A DNA stretch of 64,000 nt. Origin: Calothrix sp. NIES-2100. Its GTDB lineage: Bacteria; Cyanobacteriota; Cyanobacteriia; Cyanobacteriales; Nostocaceae. Each line of letters starts with the position of its first letter. The first letter of the stretch is position 1. A model generated the notes under the pieces. The model was not told the origin of the DNA and did not search any database. It saw only the letters and a program-made list of their open reading frames with translations. Of this stretch, positions 26,717 to 34,553 are shown one piece after another. The position numbers were made by a program, and so were the translations under genes. Where the stretch lies: NCBI RefSeq assembly GCF_002368195.1, contig NZ_AP018178.1, positions 5,298,145 to 5,362,144 on the forward strand, read 5' to 3'.

Positions 26717-26874
26717 GATCGTCCTACCTACTTGTTGTTTATTTGGATAAGATAAGCAAATCAGAGGAAGGATAAGTCAGGGGATAATGCGCGTTACAAT
26801 TATCACCTGAATTGATCTGGCTCTGATGGCTCGCAACAACAAAATAAAAGTTTTTTCTGAGATTTGTTAACTTT

Positions 26875-26898
26875 GGGCAATTAATTTTTTAATTGCCC
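26875..26898. terminator. Perfect 10-bp hairpin (GGGCAATTAA/TTAATTGCCC)
   Basis: A 10-bp stem with TTTT loop lies between the SPINDLY-like gene (minus) and the small Ser-rich gene. It has no strong U-run on either strand, so it may be a weak terminator or an attenuator in the leader of the downstream gene. Confidence 0.4.
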
Positions 26899-27265
26899 AT
26901 GTTCATTATATAGCATAATTGGTGATTAACGATCATATTTTTGACTGTGTAATTCATAAAAATATCTCATCTATTGATAGATAGTAATTTGATTTTTTAT
27001 GGTTTTAAATAGATAAATGCCAAAGTTATGGCTAATAACTAGCAAATTTTCTTGTCCAGATTTAAGCGATGGTTTTTTAGTTTTTGAAGCGATACAAAAT
27101 CTGTCTTTGCCTTGGAAACTTTCCCATTAGTAAAGTAACCTGAATTCAAAGATTTATGTATTAACCTGACCCCCAATCCCCAGTATTAAAAATTCTTCCG
27201 GATCTTCCCCTCAACCCCGCCACTGCAAATGAGGGGTAGTGAAAATCGTAATTTTTCTGATTCTT

Positions 27266-27286
27266 CCCTCTCCTTGTAGGAGAGGG
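27266..27286 (-). terminator. CCCTCTCCT/AGGAGAGGG hairpin after the SPINDLY-like gene
   Basis: A perfect 9-bp inverted repeat with a 3-base loop lies 33 bp after the stop at 27319. The same hairpin is a common dispersed repeat in filamentous cyanobacteria. It is the best terminator candidate for this gene, although no T-run follows directly. Confidence 0.4.
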
Positions 27287-27318
27287 GGATTAGGTGGGTG
27301 AGGTTTTTGTAATACAAG

Positions 27319-29772
27319 TTAAAGTATTGCGCCTGCTTTTGTTTCCTCTAACTTCTGCTGACTTTCATCAATATCTTCTAAAATCCTGTGAACTTCCCTA
27401 TGGTTGGGATTCAGTTCTAGCGCTTGTTGAAAATAAACTTTGGCAGTTTGTAAATCACCTGCCTTTTTTCGACTAAGACCTAATTTATAATTTAATTCTG
27501 CATAATGAGCTTGTTGGTCTTGTGAGAGTTTACCTTGGGTATAAAGCGCATTACCTAAATTTACATCCGCTTCAACGCAGTTGGGCTGTATTTGTAAAGC
27601 TTTTTCATAGCAATTTATCGCTTCTTCCCATTTGCCTTGTTGTTGCAAAGCATAACCCAGGTTGTTGTAAATTGAAACCGCATCTGGTCGCAGAGCAATG
27701 GCTTTTCTGTAAGCGTGTTCAGCTTTTGGTAACTGTCCCTGTAGTTGACACAGATTTCCTAAAGTAAACCAAATTTTGACAGAATCAGGTTGAACTTGTG
27801 AAGCTGTACTGAGGAATTTCTCAGCTGCTTGCAATTCTCCCCTTTGCTGTGCAATTACACCTAGACCATATAAAGCATCAGGATGGTCTGGCTGGATTGA
27901 CAAAACCTGACGGTAAGCTTGTTCGGCTGGTTCTAAGTGATTTTCTCGATGTTCTTGGATTGCTAGTCGCAGGGTTTCCGCAACGCTATTTATAGCAGAT
28001 ATCCTGGGTTTGCCGACAGCATTCAGCAAAAATTCCTCTAAGGCTCGAATTGGCTCCAAGTCGCCATATAATTTATGCTTGTTCTGGGAAATTAACTCGG
28101 ATATGTAGTGACGATATTCAGAATCTCTCCCTAGACGGATGGCAAATTGTACATATTCCTCCTTGCTAGAAGCAATTGTTTCCTCGATACCCATCATCTT
28201 CAAGATTGCCAGAGTATGTCGTCCCCTCATCAATTCCCCTGGTAGAGTGATAACGGGAACGTTATAGGCAATACATTCCAAGGTAGAATTACATCCAGAC
28301 CAACCGATGCTATCCAGAAAGACATCTGCTATGGCAGCTGTGCCAGCAAACCTTCTGCTACTCATGCCCGGTAAAAATATACAGTAGTCTTGATAATTCA
28401 GCCCAAATTCCTGAAAAATTTGCTGTAAACGCTGACGAAATACTTCAGTAATATATTCACTCTCATCATGTTGGATAAATACAAACTTACAATTGCTTAA
28501 CTCTTTAGCAATTTTGGGAAAAACGTCATCATGTTGAGGTAAATATTTAAATAAGGATTGGCAACACCATAACATAATTTCATTATCGGCAATGCCAATA
28601 TCTTTTTTGCTCACAGCCTCATATTCAGTTGCTAGAGGCGTGTAATGAATAGATAGATTTGGTAATCTGACTAATTTTTCTGTATAGTGTTCTTGAGCAT
28701 TTTCTGGTTCCATTAATTCACTGCTCAAGTAATAATCAATGGTTGGTAAACCACTGGTTTGAGGATGTCCCCAAGAAGTGATTTGAATAGGAGCTAGCTT
28801 TAAACAACCTAGTCTTACTGTCATATGATCCATCCCAAATTCCGGGAAAATCAGGATGTGTAAATTGTCTTTGTAAATTAGCTCAGCCCATTCTTCAAAT
28901 GACAGTGACCCTTGAGTAAATTTGTCAAATTCTTTTGCGGCTCTTGTAGTGTTATGATCTCGCTTGGAGTTAGTGTGATATGCAAATAATTCAAATTCAC
29001 TCCTATCCAAGTTTTCGATCCAACCCTTGATGGGAATTTTCCAATTAGAATGACTGTAAAAAAATTTGGAAACTAAACCAATACGAACTTTTTGATTTGG
29101 CTTTAAATCTGGCAGAGGAATAGCTTGACTCCATTGGGGATAACAATTCGACGTAATATGAACAAGCATTTCCCCATAAGTTTTCTGCAAAGTCCGGTCA
29201 TTTAAGCATTGATAAGCCAGATAAAAAGGCTGTAGTGAACCTACTGTATCTACAGATTTTTCTAACTCTTGTTTGTCAGCTATTTGATAATTTTGAGCTA
29301 ATTCTTCTAGGTAATTTTGATAGTTATTTCGCTGAGTATTTATTTCTGTATAACTGGAGTAAATAATTGGCAATTGAGCAATGAGAAGTCCAAATTTTGC
29401 TCTAGATAAATCAGGTTGAAACTTTAAGGCTTGCTGATATGCTTCTATAGCAGCCTCTAGGTCACCTAAGTCATAATATGTATTTCCTAAGTTCCAATAA
29501 GCATATACAAAATCAGGCATAATTTTTAATGCCTGTTGGAAGCATTTTTTAGCTGACTCTAAGTCGCGTTGACCCGTCAATGCACAGCCCAAGTTATGAT
29601 GAGCCTCAGCATAGTCAGGTCTGATTTTTAATGACTGTTGGAAAGATGCTGCTGCTGCTTCTAGCTTACCTTCTTTTAGAAATATATTCCCTAAATTGAA
29701 ATGTTCTTCAGCATTCAAATTGGTGTCTGTTACAGGAGAATTCGATTGCAAAGATAGAGCCTCTGATGACAT
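27319..29772 (-). CDS. TPR protein with SPINDLY/OGT-like glycosyltransferase family 41 domain
   Basis: The ATG at 29772 follows GAGG by 5 bp and gives 817 residues; a GTG-started longer frame adds seven. Order: about three or four N-terminal TPRs (to ~residue 135), a linker, a GT41 (O-GlcNAc transferase/SPINDLY C-terminal) domain from about 225 to 595, and a second block of about five TPRs to the end. Recognisable GT41 segments are VRIGLVSKFFYSHSN, ITSWGHPQTSGLPTIDYYLSS, LYCR-region equivalents, and DSIGWSGCNSTLECIAYNVPVITLPGELMRGRHT. These enzymes attach a sugar to Ser/Thr of proteins. The second TPR block resembles those of the GT2 neighbours, so a domain exchange or fusion is likely. The neighbourhood suggests protein O-glycosylation. 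Confidence 0.85.
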   Translation of the reverse strand: MSSEALSLQSNSPVTDTNLNAEEHFNLGNIFLKEGKLEAAAASFQQSLKIRPDYAEAHHNLGCALTGQRDLESAKKCFQQALKIMPDFVYAYWNLGNTYYDLGDLEAAIEAYQQALKFQPDLSRAKFGLLIAQLPIIYSSYTEINTQRNNYQNYLEELAQNYQIADKQELEKSVDTVGSLQPFYLAYQCLNDRTLQKTYGEMLVHITSNCYPQWSQAIPLPDLKPNQKVRIGLVSKFFYSHSNWKIPIKGWIENLDRSEFELFAYHTNSKRDHNTTRAAKEFDKFTQGSLSFEEWAELIYKDNLHILIFPEFGMDHMTVRLGCLKLAPIQITSWGHPQTSGLPTIDYYLSSELMEPENAQEHYTEKLVRLPNLSIHYTPLATEYEAVSKKDIGIADNEIMLWCCQSLFKYLPQHDDVFPKIAKELSNCKFVFIQHDESEYITEVFRQRLQQIFQEFGLNYQDYCIFLPGMSSRRFAGTAAIADVFLDSIGWSGCNSTLECIAYNVPVITLPGELMRGRHTLAILKMMGIEETIASSKEEYVQFAIRLGRDSEYRHYISELISQNKHKLYGDLEPIRALEEFLLNAVGKPRISAINSVAETLRLAIQEHRENHLEPAEQAYRQVLSIQPDHPDALYGLGVIAQQRGELQAAEKFLSTASQVQPDSVKIWFTLGNLCQLQGQLPKAEHAYRKAIALRPDAVSIYNNLGYALQQQGKWEEAINCYEKALQIQPNCVEADVNLGNALYTQGKLSQDQQAHYAELNYKLGLSRKKAGDLQTAKVYFQQALELNPNHREVHRILEDIDESQQKLEETKAGAIL

Positions 29773-29799
29773 AACAACCTCATAAATCTGCACTAGATT

Positions 29800-30069
29800 T
29801 AATCCACTCGAACACTATTAAGTGGATTAGTAAGGACACAGTTTAGAGATGTTAATAAACAAACACAAACTTTGAATAATTTCGTGTCCTTACAAGGACT
29901 TCATTTAATTCACATTATTAAATCTTCTTTAGGCGATCGCGGTCAATACGGTTCAGTTATGACTAAAACTCTTTGTCGAAGTTAATTTTTTAACTTTGAC
30001 GCTACCCGAAGCTGCTGCTCAAAGGGTAGCGCAGAGGCGCAGAGTCCATAAGAGAAAAGGAAGAAATCC
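29800..30069. other. Intergenic region with dispersed repeat, no gene seen
   Basis: It contains a GC-rich dispersed repeat (GCTACCCGAAGCTGCTGC... GGTAGCGCAGAGGCGCAG, about 30002-30042), here a GGGTAGC/GCTACCC inverted pair. No coding frame. Confidence 0.4.
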
Positions 30070-30888
30070 TTAAGTGATGATTTGTATCGAGAGTTGATTA
30101 GGAGCGACTCCCTGCACAAACCCAATTAAGTCTAAACCACCAGCCGCAGTAGGCGATGCAGCAGAAATAAACGTATCAGCACCATTATAACCAAATGAAT
30201 ACGTCGCCGCGCCACTTAACTGGATAATATCCTTACCAACCTCGTAGTCAAAAATAAACGCATAGTCTGCGTCCTCCCCACCTAGATAAAACGTCCCACC
30301 AGCATTACCCAGAACGAATGTATCGGCAGCGTTATCGGGGGACAAGCCTACTATATTACCATCGTTGAGAACACCACTACCAACCAAGATATCAAACCCA
30401 CCCGTCGGAGCAGCAGCGGAAGCTCCCACTATGGTGTCACTCCCCGCTCCTCCAAATAACTGGTCATCACCATCACCGCCAGTAAGGCTGTCATTGCCGC
30501 TATCCCCATAGAGGACGTCATTACCTACAGTGGCATCGAGTAGATCATTGCCTGCACCCCCATCCAAGTAATCATCGCCTAGACCGCCAAAAAGTTTGTC
30601 ATCGCCGTTATCCCCAAAGAGTCTATCATCCCCAAAACCCCCTACCATGAAGTCATTACCATCGCCCCCACGGAGGGTATCATTACCGAAATCTCCGGTG
30701 AGGTTGTCATTGCCTTTACCCCCAGAGATGCTGTCATTGCCGTCACCCCCTAAAATGTTATCATTACCACCTCCACCTATGATGGTGTCATTTCCACTAA
30801 GACCTAAGATACTATAGTTAACAGTAATACTGTCTCCCCCTGGTACAGTGATTTTATCGTTGCCATTGGTTCCTAATTTAGAAGGCAT
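30070..30888 (-). CDS. RTX (haemolysin-type calcium-binding) repeat protein
   Basis: A 272-residue protein with about 12-14 tandem nonapeptides of the form G-G-x-G-x-D-x-hydrophobic-x (GGGGNDNIL, GGDGNDSIS, GGAGNDLLD, GDSGNDSLT) between residues ~5 and 155, which bind Ca2+ and fold as a parallel beta-roll outside the cell. The C-terminal ~110 residues (DTFVLGNAGGTFYLGG, DYEVGKDIIQLSG) are the usual cap and type I secretion signal region of cyanobacterial RTX proteins. No N-terminal signal peptide. AGGAGA precedes the ATG. No HlyB/HlyD/TolC transporter is adjacent; the HlyD-like gene at 53420 is distant. Probably a secreted structural protein. Confidence 0.93.
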   Translation of the reverse strand: MPSKLGTNGNDKITVPGGDSITVNYSILGLSGNDTIIGGGGNDNILGGDGNDSISGGKGNDNLTGDFGNDTLRGGDGNDFMVGGFGDDRLFGDNGDDKLFGGLGDDYLDGGAGNDLLDATVGNDVLYGDSGNDSLTGGDGDDQLFGGAGSDTIVGASAAAPTGGFDILVGSGVLNDGNIVGLSPDNAADTFVLGNAGGTFYLGGEDADYAFIFDYEVGKDIIQLSGAATYSFGYNGADTFISAASPTAAGGLDLIGFVQGVAPNQLSIQIIT

Positions 30889-31226
30889 ATTTTTTGTCTC
30901 CTATAGTCTTAAAATTACAATTTTTTTGACACTGGTTATATTTGTGTGAAAACCGCTATATTTCGTTTACACAAGCATTTCCACCCAGCCTAATTACATT
31001 GGCTTTCAAGTAATGCCTGTTGAAGATTTTTTCACATTGCAAAAATGTCACTCATCTATAGTTTTATGTGTTCAGAACTATAGAAAAGTGACTTATGTTT
31101 TTACCAACTTTTTGTTTACCTAAATTATCTATTGCTGAAAGATTCTTAAAAAGCTCCCAGCAATTTTTATCAAATTTTGAAAAGTTGGCGATTAAGTTTC
31201 TATTTCGACCATGTCGAACTAGAAAC

Positions 31227-31526
31227 TTACTTTCCGCTGTAAGCAGTAGAGTTAACTAAAGCGTTAGCAGCACCAGCTGTGGTTTGAGTAACAAATACGA
31301 TTTGAGCAATGTTCTTTTGTCCACCAGAAGCATCAGCAGAACCAGATACTTCAGCCAAGTTACCAGCTAAACCACCGGTGTTCACAGCAAAGCTCTTGTA
31401 GGTGGTTTCGACAATGGTTTGCTTAACGTTTTTGTTGAGGTTAAAGGCTACGTTGGTAGCGAATCCGTCGCCACCAATTACTTCTTCAGATGCATCTTCA
31501 AAGTAGTTTAGGTCGTTGATAATCAT
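31227..31526 (-). CDS. Small protein with double-glycine leader-like N-terminus (copy A)
   Basis: Start placed at the ATG at 31526 (99 residues), 8 bp after AGGAGA; upstream in-frame codons lie inside the promoter region. The N-terminus MIINDLNYFEDASEEVIGG ends in V-I-G-G at residues 16-19, which looks like a double-glycine leader cleaved by C39-peptidase ABC transporters. The remaining ~80 residues are small, polar and Ala/Gly/Asn/Thr-rich (NTGGLAGNLAEVSGSADASGG), without Cys or Trp. Two palindromic sites lie 81-123 bp upstream. The near-identical copy B follows. Function unknown; an exported peptide, bacteriocin-like molecule or surface component is plausible. No dedicated exporter is adjacent. 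Confidence 0.7.
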   Translation of the reverse strand: MIINDLNYFEDASEEVIGGDGFATNVAFNLNKNVKQTIVETTYKSFAVNTGGLAGNLAEVSGSADASGGQKNIAQIVFVTQTTAGAANALVNSTAYSGK

Positions 31527-31606
31527 TGCTTTTCTCCTGAGATTTGTTTGTATCAACTCTGTTTGAGTTGTTGATATCAATATAGCTAAGTCAATTCTGC
31601 TTGTAT

Positions 31607-31649
31607 AGCCAAATTGGCTGGATTTTAGAATTTCCTAGCCAATTTGGCT
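31607..31649. promoter_or_regulatory. Pair of AGCC-N5-GGCT palindromes, 30 bp apart, upstream of copy A
   Basis: AGCCAAATTGGCT (31607-31619) and AGCCAATTTGGCT (31637-31649). In the direction of transcription the gene-proximal site ends TTGGCT, which could serve as a -35 element about 18 bp from TAGCTA, so the sites may overlap a promoter. The promoter reading is inference. Confidence 0.65.
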
Positions 31650-31851
31650 GATTAATTCAGTTAGAGTCAAAAACCGAAAATTGTTCAGGGGTGATTGAGC
31701 AACAAAACCCAACATTTTCGGGACTTTGTTGGGGTTCACTACGTCCAAATACCACCTTGGTCAAGTCGAGAAACTTGCTCATGGAAGTGGCTCTCTAACC
31801 TACAATGATCCTTAACACCAAGCGTATTGGGTAATAATCGGAAATAAAAAC

Positions 31852-31881
31852 ACACCCAGTTTTATGTTTTCAACTGGGTGT
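31852..31881 (-). terminator. Hairpin ACACCCAGTT-10-AACTGGGTGT after copy B
   Basis: A perfect 10-bp stem with a 10-base loop lies about 245 bp beyond the stop of copy B and upstream of copy A, between the units. Runs of A before it and T after it allow termination in either direction. The matching hairpin in the other unit is at 32697-32726. Confidence 0.6.
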
Positions 31882-32124
31882 TATTTCTTAAAAGCGTTAT
31901 ATCAATTGTATGTATATTGACAGAATAAAAGCAGAGGGCAGGAGGCAGGTATACTGCTATCTATGAATTAGGCTATAAAAAAGTTACTTACATGTTATTA
32001 CCAACCTTTCTTTAACTAAATAATTAATTGGTGAAAGCTTTTAAAAGCTTTCACCAATTTTTATCAAATTTTGAAAAGTTGGCGATTTAAGTTCCAATTT
32101 CGACCATGTCGAACTACCGGAAAC

Positions 32125-32424
32125 TTACTTTCCGCTGTAAGAAGTAGAGTTAACTAAAGCGTTAGCTGAATTGGCTGTGGTTTGAGTAACAAATACGATT
32201 TGAGCGATGTTCTTTTGTCCGCCAGAAGCATCAGCAGAACCAGATACTTCAGCCAAGTTACCAGCTAAACCGCCTGTGTTCACAGCAAAGCTCTTGTAGG
32301 TGGTTTCGACAATGGTTTGCTTAACGTTTTTGTTGAGGTTAAAGGCTACGTTGGTAGCGAATCCGTCGCCACCAATTACTTCTTCAGATGCATCTTCAAA
32401 GTAGTTTAGGTCGTTAATAATCAT
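32125..32424 (-). CDS. Small protein with double-glycine leader-like N-terminus (copy B)
   Basis: A 99-residue duplicate of copy A, started at the ATG at 32424 with AGGAGA 6 bp upstream. The first 83 or so residues are identical to copy A at protein level; differences are confined to the C-terminal 20 residues (TTANSANALVNSTSYSGK against TTAGAANALVNSTAYSGK). The leader-like VIGG is conserved. Retention of almost identical protein while flanking DNA has diverged more suggests selection or gene conversion. It is under its own palindrome pair at 32504-32546 and has its own terminator. Confidence 0.7.
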   Translation of the reverse strand: MIINDLNYFEDASEEVIGGDGFATNVAFNLNKNVKQTIVETTYKSFAVNTGGLAGNLAEVSGSADASGGQKNIAQIVFVTQTTANSANALVNSTSYSGK

Positions 32425-32503
32425 TGCTTTTCTCCTGGTTTTGTTTGTATCAACTCTGTTTGAGTTGTTCATATAAATATAGCTAAGTAAATTCTGCTTG
32501 TAT

Positions 32504-32546
32504 AGCCAATTTGGCTGGATTTTAGAATTTTCTAGCCAATTTGGCT
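32504..32546. promoter_or_regulatory. Pair of AGCC-N5-GGCT palindromes, 30 bp apart, upstream of copy B
   Basis: Both sites read AGCCAATTTGGCT (32504-32516 and 32534-32546). They sit 80-122 bp before the ATG, essentially the same position as at copy A. Confidence 0.65.
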
Positions 32547-32696
32547 GCTTAATTCATTTAGAGTCAAAAACTGGAAATTGTGCAAGAGGGATTAATGATT
32601 GAAACCCTACATTTTCGGGACTTTGTTGAGTTTTTACACGCTGAAACCAACATACAGTTATCCTAATCATATTGGGTAATAATTTGAAATGAAAAC

Positions 32697-32726
32697 ACAC
32701 CCAGTTTTATGTTTTCAACTAGGTGT
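32697..32726 (-). terminator. Hairpin ACACCCAGTT-10-AACTAGGTGT
   Basis: Duplicate of the hairpin at 31852 with one arm mismatch. A TGTTTTTCCC run follows on the plus strand. It would end transcription from the GG-leader gene at 33035. Confidence 0.5.
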
Positions 32727-32758
32727 TGTTTTTCCCTGGCGTTATATCAATAATATGT

Positions 32759-32845
32759 ATATAGCAATCCTCAATAATTTGCGAACAACACAAACCCCGA
32801 CTTCTTAAAGAAATCGGATATCTGAGGTTCTCAGTACTGCTATAT
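32759..32845. mobile_element. MITE-like element with ATATAGCAAT ends, copy 1
   Basis: It starts ATATAGCAATCCTCAATAAT and ends ACTGCTATAT, an imperfect inverted end. The centre holds CCGACTTCTTAAAGAAATCGG (32797-32817), a hairpin. A longer relative lies at 46211-46404. Confidence 0.55.
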
Positions 32846-33034
32846 GTATGTATATTGACGCTTAATAAGGCGTGGATAATTAAAACAAATATCTGAGTTT
32901 TAATTCGTAATTACAAATTCCCCGCAACAGTATCAGTTTTCTAGGCTTAAATATTAAGCGTGTAGCTATCAACAAACTCTAAAAATTACTAAATGTAATC
33001 GGGAGAATTTGCTTTAATTCGTGGCTGGATAATT

Positions 33035-33301
33035 TTATTTAGATGCATAAGCAAGCGCTTGCGAAGAAGCAACAGCTATATAAGGAACTTTTTTTAAAGG
33101 TGATGTTATCACTTGCGATCCAGCTCGTGCATAAGTGGTTTTACCTTCGGCTGAGGCAAAACCACTACCATTTGAAAAGGCACTGAATCGCGATGCTTCA
33201 CTTAAACTCGAAGATGATGAGACTGCTGAAACACCACCGCTTAAGATGATGCTGTTTTCCGCAGTTATAGAGGCTAAATATTCTAAATCAGCAATTTTCA
33301 T
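33035..33301 (-). CDS. Small Ser/Ala-rich protein with GG-leader-like N-terminus
   Basis: The ATG at 33301 gives 88 residues beginning MKIADLEYLASITAENS, which aligns with MIINDLNYFEDA and MKIYDLDHLEPI of the neighbours; GGAGA lies 10 bp upstream. The leader-like stretch ends LSGG (residues 20-23). The mature part is Ser-rich and then Ala/Lys containing (VSSSSSLSEASRFSAFSNGSG). A single palindrome lies 254 bp upstream at 33555. Same peptide class, different cargo; function unknown. Confidence 0.6.
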   Translation of the reverse strand: MKIADLEYLASITAENSIILSGGVSAVSSSSSLSEASRFSAFSNGSGFASAEGKTTYARAGSQVITSPLKKVPYIAVASSQALAYASK

Positions 33302-33554
33302 GCTTTTAAATTCTCCAATTAATGGTTGTAACAATATTAGACAATTGTAAATTTTAATAATTTTATTTAGAATATAAATTTATCTATCCTAAATAAAAAG
33401 CATCTATCTTTTGATAGATTTTTACCCGGGAAAGGAAAAATGATTATGCAGAATGTAAATTATCAAGATTTAATTAAAAAAATCTTTAGAAACCTGTGTT
33501 TTTTCTTTTGAATTAAACCCGAGAAAATTTTAACTAATTTCATTAGAGATGAGG

Positions 33555-33567
33555 AGCCAATTTGGCT
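33555..33567. promoter_or_regulatory. AGCC-N5-GGCT palindrome (single) upstream of GG-leader gene at 33301
   Basis: AGCCAATTTGGCT, identical to the copy B sites. No partner 30 bp away on either side. Confidence 0.5.
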
Positions 33568-33780
33568 TCATTTTTATAGATAAATATCTCAGTCCTCAGC
33601 AAAATGCCCACAGTAAAGGCGAATGGTGAATTGTAAAGAGTTGGTAAAGTTAATTACAACCACAAATAGGGGTAGCATCAGCCGTAAACATCCCTTTCTG
33701 GAAAAGTTTTCATCCAAGTACAGTGGGCGCGTCAATAAACCACCCATTAACAATTTCTGAAACAACAAGCGAAAATTTAA

Positions 33781-34120
33781 CAGGACTTACGCACAACACA
33801 ACGAAAGTAGCGTTTATAAGTAGGTAGACACAATTATTTAGAAGACGCATTTCGACTTCTCCCAAGGGGAGACGCTACGCGAACGCTCAATGCTCGATAG
33901 CTTGACAAGAAGAGGGTTGAGAGGAGTCGAAACCCGGTAATGCGTTCGTTAGGTTTAATTTAGTCCCCTTAGGGAAGGCGAAGCCCAAGGGGAATAGGAA
34001 CCTCTTCAAGGGAAAGAGTTTTGCTACCCAGATATAAGGGCTTCGCCCAACGCAGTACGCATATACATGAATGAAAGCTACGCAAAAATCAGGTTTTTGG
34101 TCACATTTTGCGTAAGTTCT
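33781..34120. mobile_element. MITE-like composite with CAGGACTTACGCA inverted ends
   Basis: It begins CAGGACTTACGCA (33781) and ends TGCGTAAGTTCT (34109-34120), inverted over about 12 bp. The ~340 bp between hold several dispersed GC-rich fragments (GGAGACGCTACGCGAACGC; AGTCGAAACCCGG; TAAGGGCTTCGCCC). No coding frame. Confidence 0.55.
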
Positions 34121-34196
34121 ACCTAATTAGGAATTACGTAGATGCAGGTATAGCCTGAGCAGCTTCTTTTAGGCTAGTGCGGAGGCTGACAGGGTA

Positions 34197-34526
34197 TTAA
34201 GAATTACCTACTCCTCGCAAAGGTATTAGTACCTTGGGTTTTAATATTGATGATGCAACTGCGAGAAGTTTACTAATACCTTTAACCGCAGATGGAGTAA
34301 CTAACGGTATCGCCTTAGCCCAATTTAAACGCCAATTCCCGATCGCTGTACCAATTCCTGGGCTGGAGCTAGCAGTCTTGCCTGTATTATAGTTACTCAA
34401 ACTCATAGCACTTACAGAAATACTACGGTTCTGGTTCAGACTAGCAGTGACATTGAGATCGCCACCCCCGATAACAGTGTCATCGTCAGAAATAGGCTCT
34501 AAATGGTCTAAATCGTAAATCTTCAT
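34197..34526 (-). CDS. Small protein with double-glycine leader-like N-terminus (distinct cargo)
   Basis: Start at the ATG at 34526 (109 residues) by alignment with the other leaders; an ATG two codons earlier (34532) is 5 bp from GGAGA and also possible. The leader-like stretch MKIYDLDHLEPISDDDTVIGGG ends in GG at residues 20-21. The cargo (residues 23-109) is basic and hydrophobic, with LNWAKAIPLV and KGISKLLAVASSILKPK, amphipathic and cationic, as in membrane-active peptides. A palindrome lies about 390 bp upstream. It may be an antimicrobial-type peptide; that is inference. Confidence 0.6.
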   Translation of the reverse strand: MKIYDLDHLEPISDDDTVIGGGDLNVTASLNQNRSISVSAMSLSNYNTGKTASSSPGIGTAIGNWRLNWAKAIPLVTPSAVKGISKLLAVASSILKPKVLIPLRGVGNS

Positions 34527-34553
34527 GCTCATTAAATTCTCCAATTTATGCAT

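Larger units (their letters stand above)
31085..32745. repeat. Tandem segmental duplication of a GG-leader peptide gene with its promoter and terminator
   Basis: Two units of ~850 bp (about 31085-31900 and 31980-32745) align along nearly their whole length: 3' flank with TTTTGAAAAGTTGGCGATT, gene, AGGAGA ribosome site, palindrome pair and the ACACCCAGTT hairpin. Non-coding parts differ by scattered substitutions and small indels, while the genes differ at only a few residues near the C-terminus. Confidence 0.85.

Noticed and set aside
30987..31004. AGCC...GGCT half-sites upstream of the RTX gene
   Set aside because: The spacer is 10 bases, not five, so it does not fit the palindrome.
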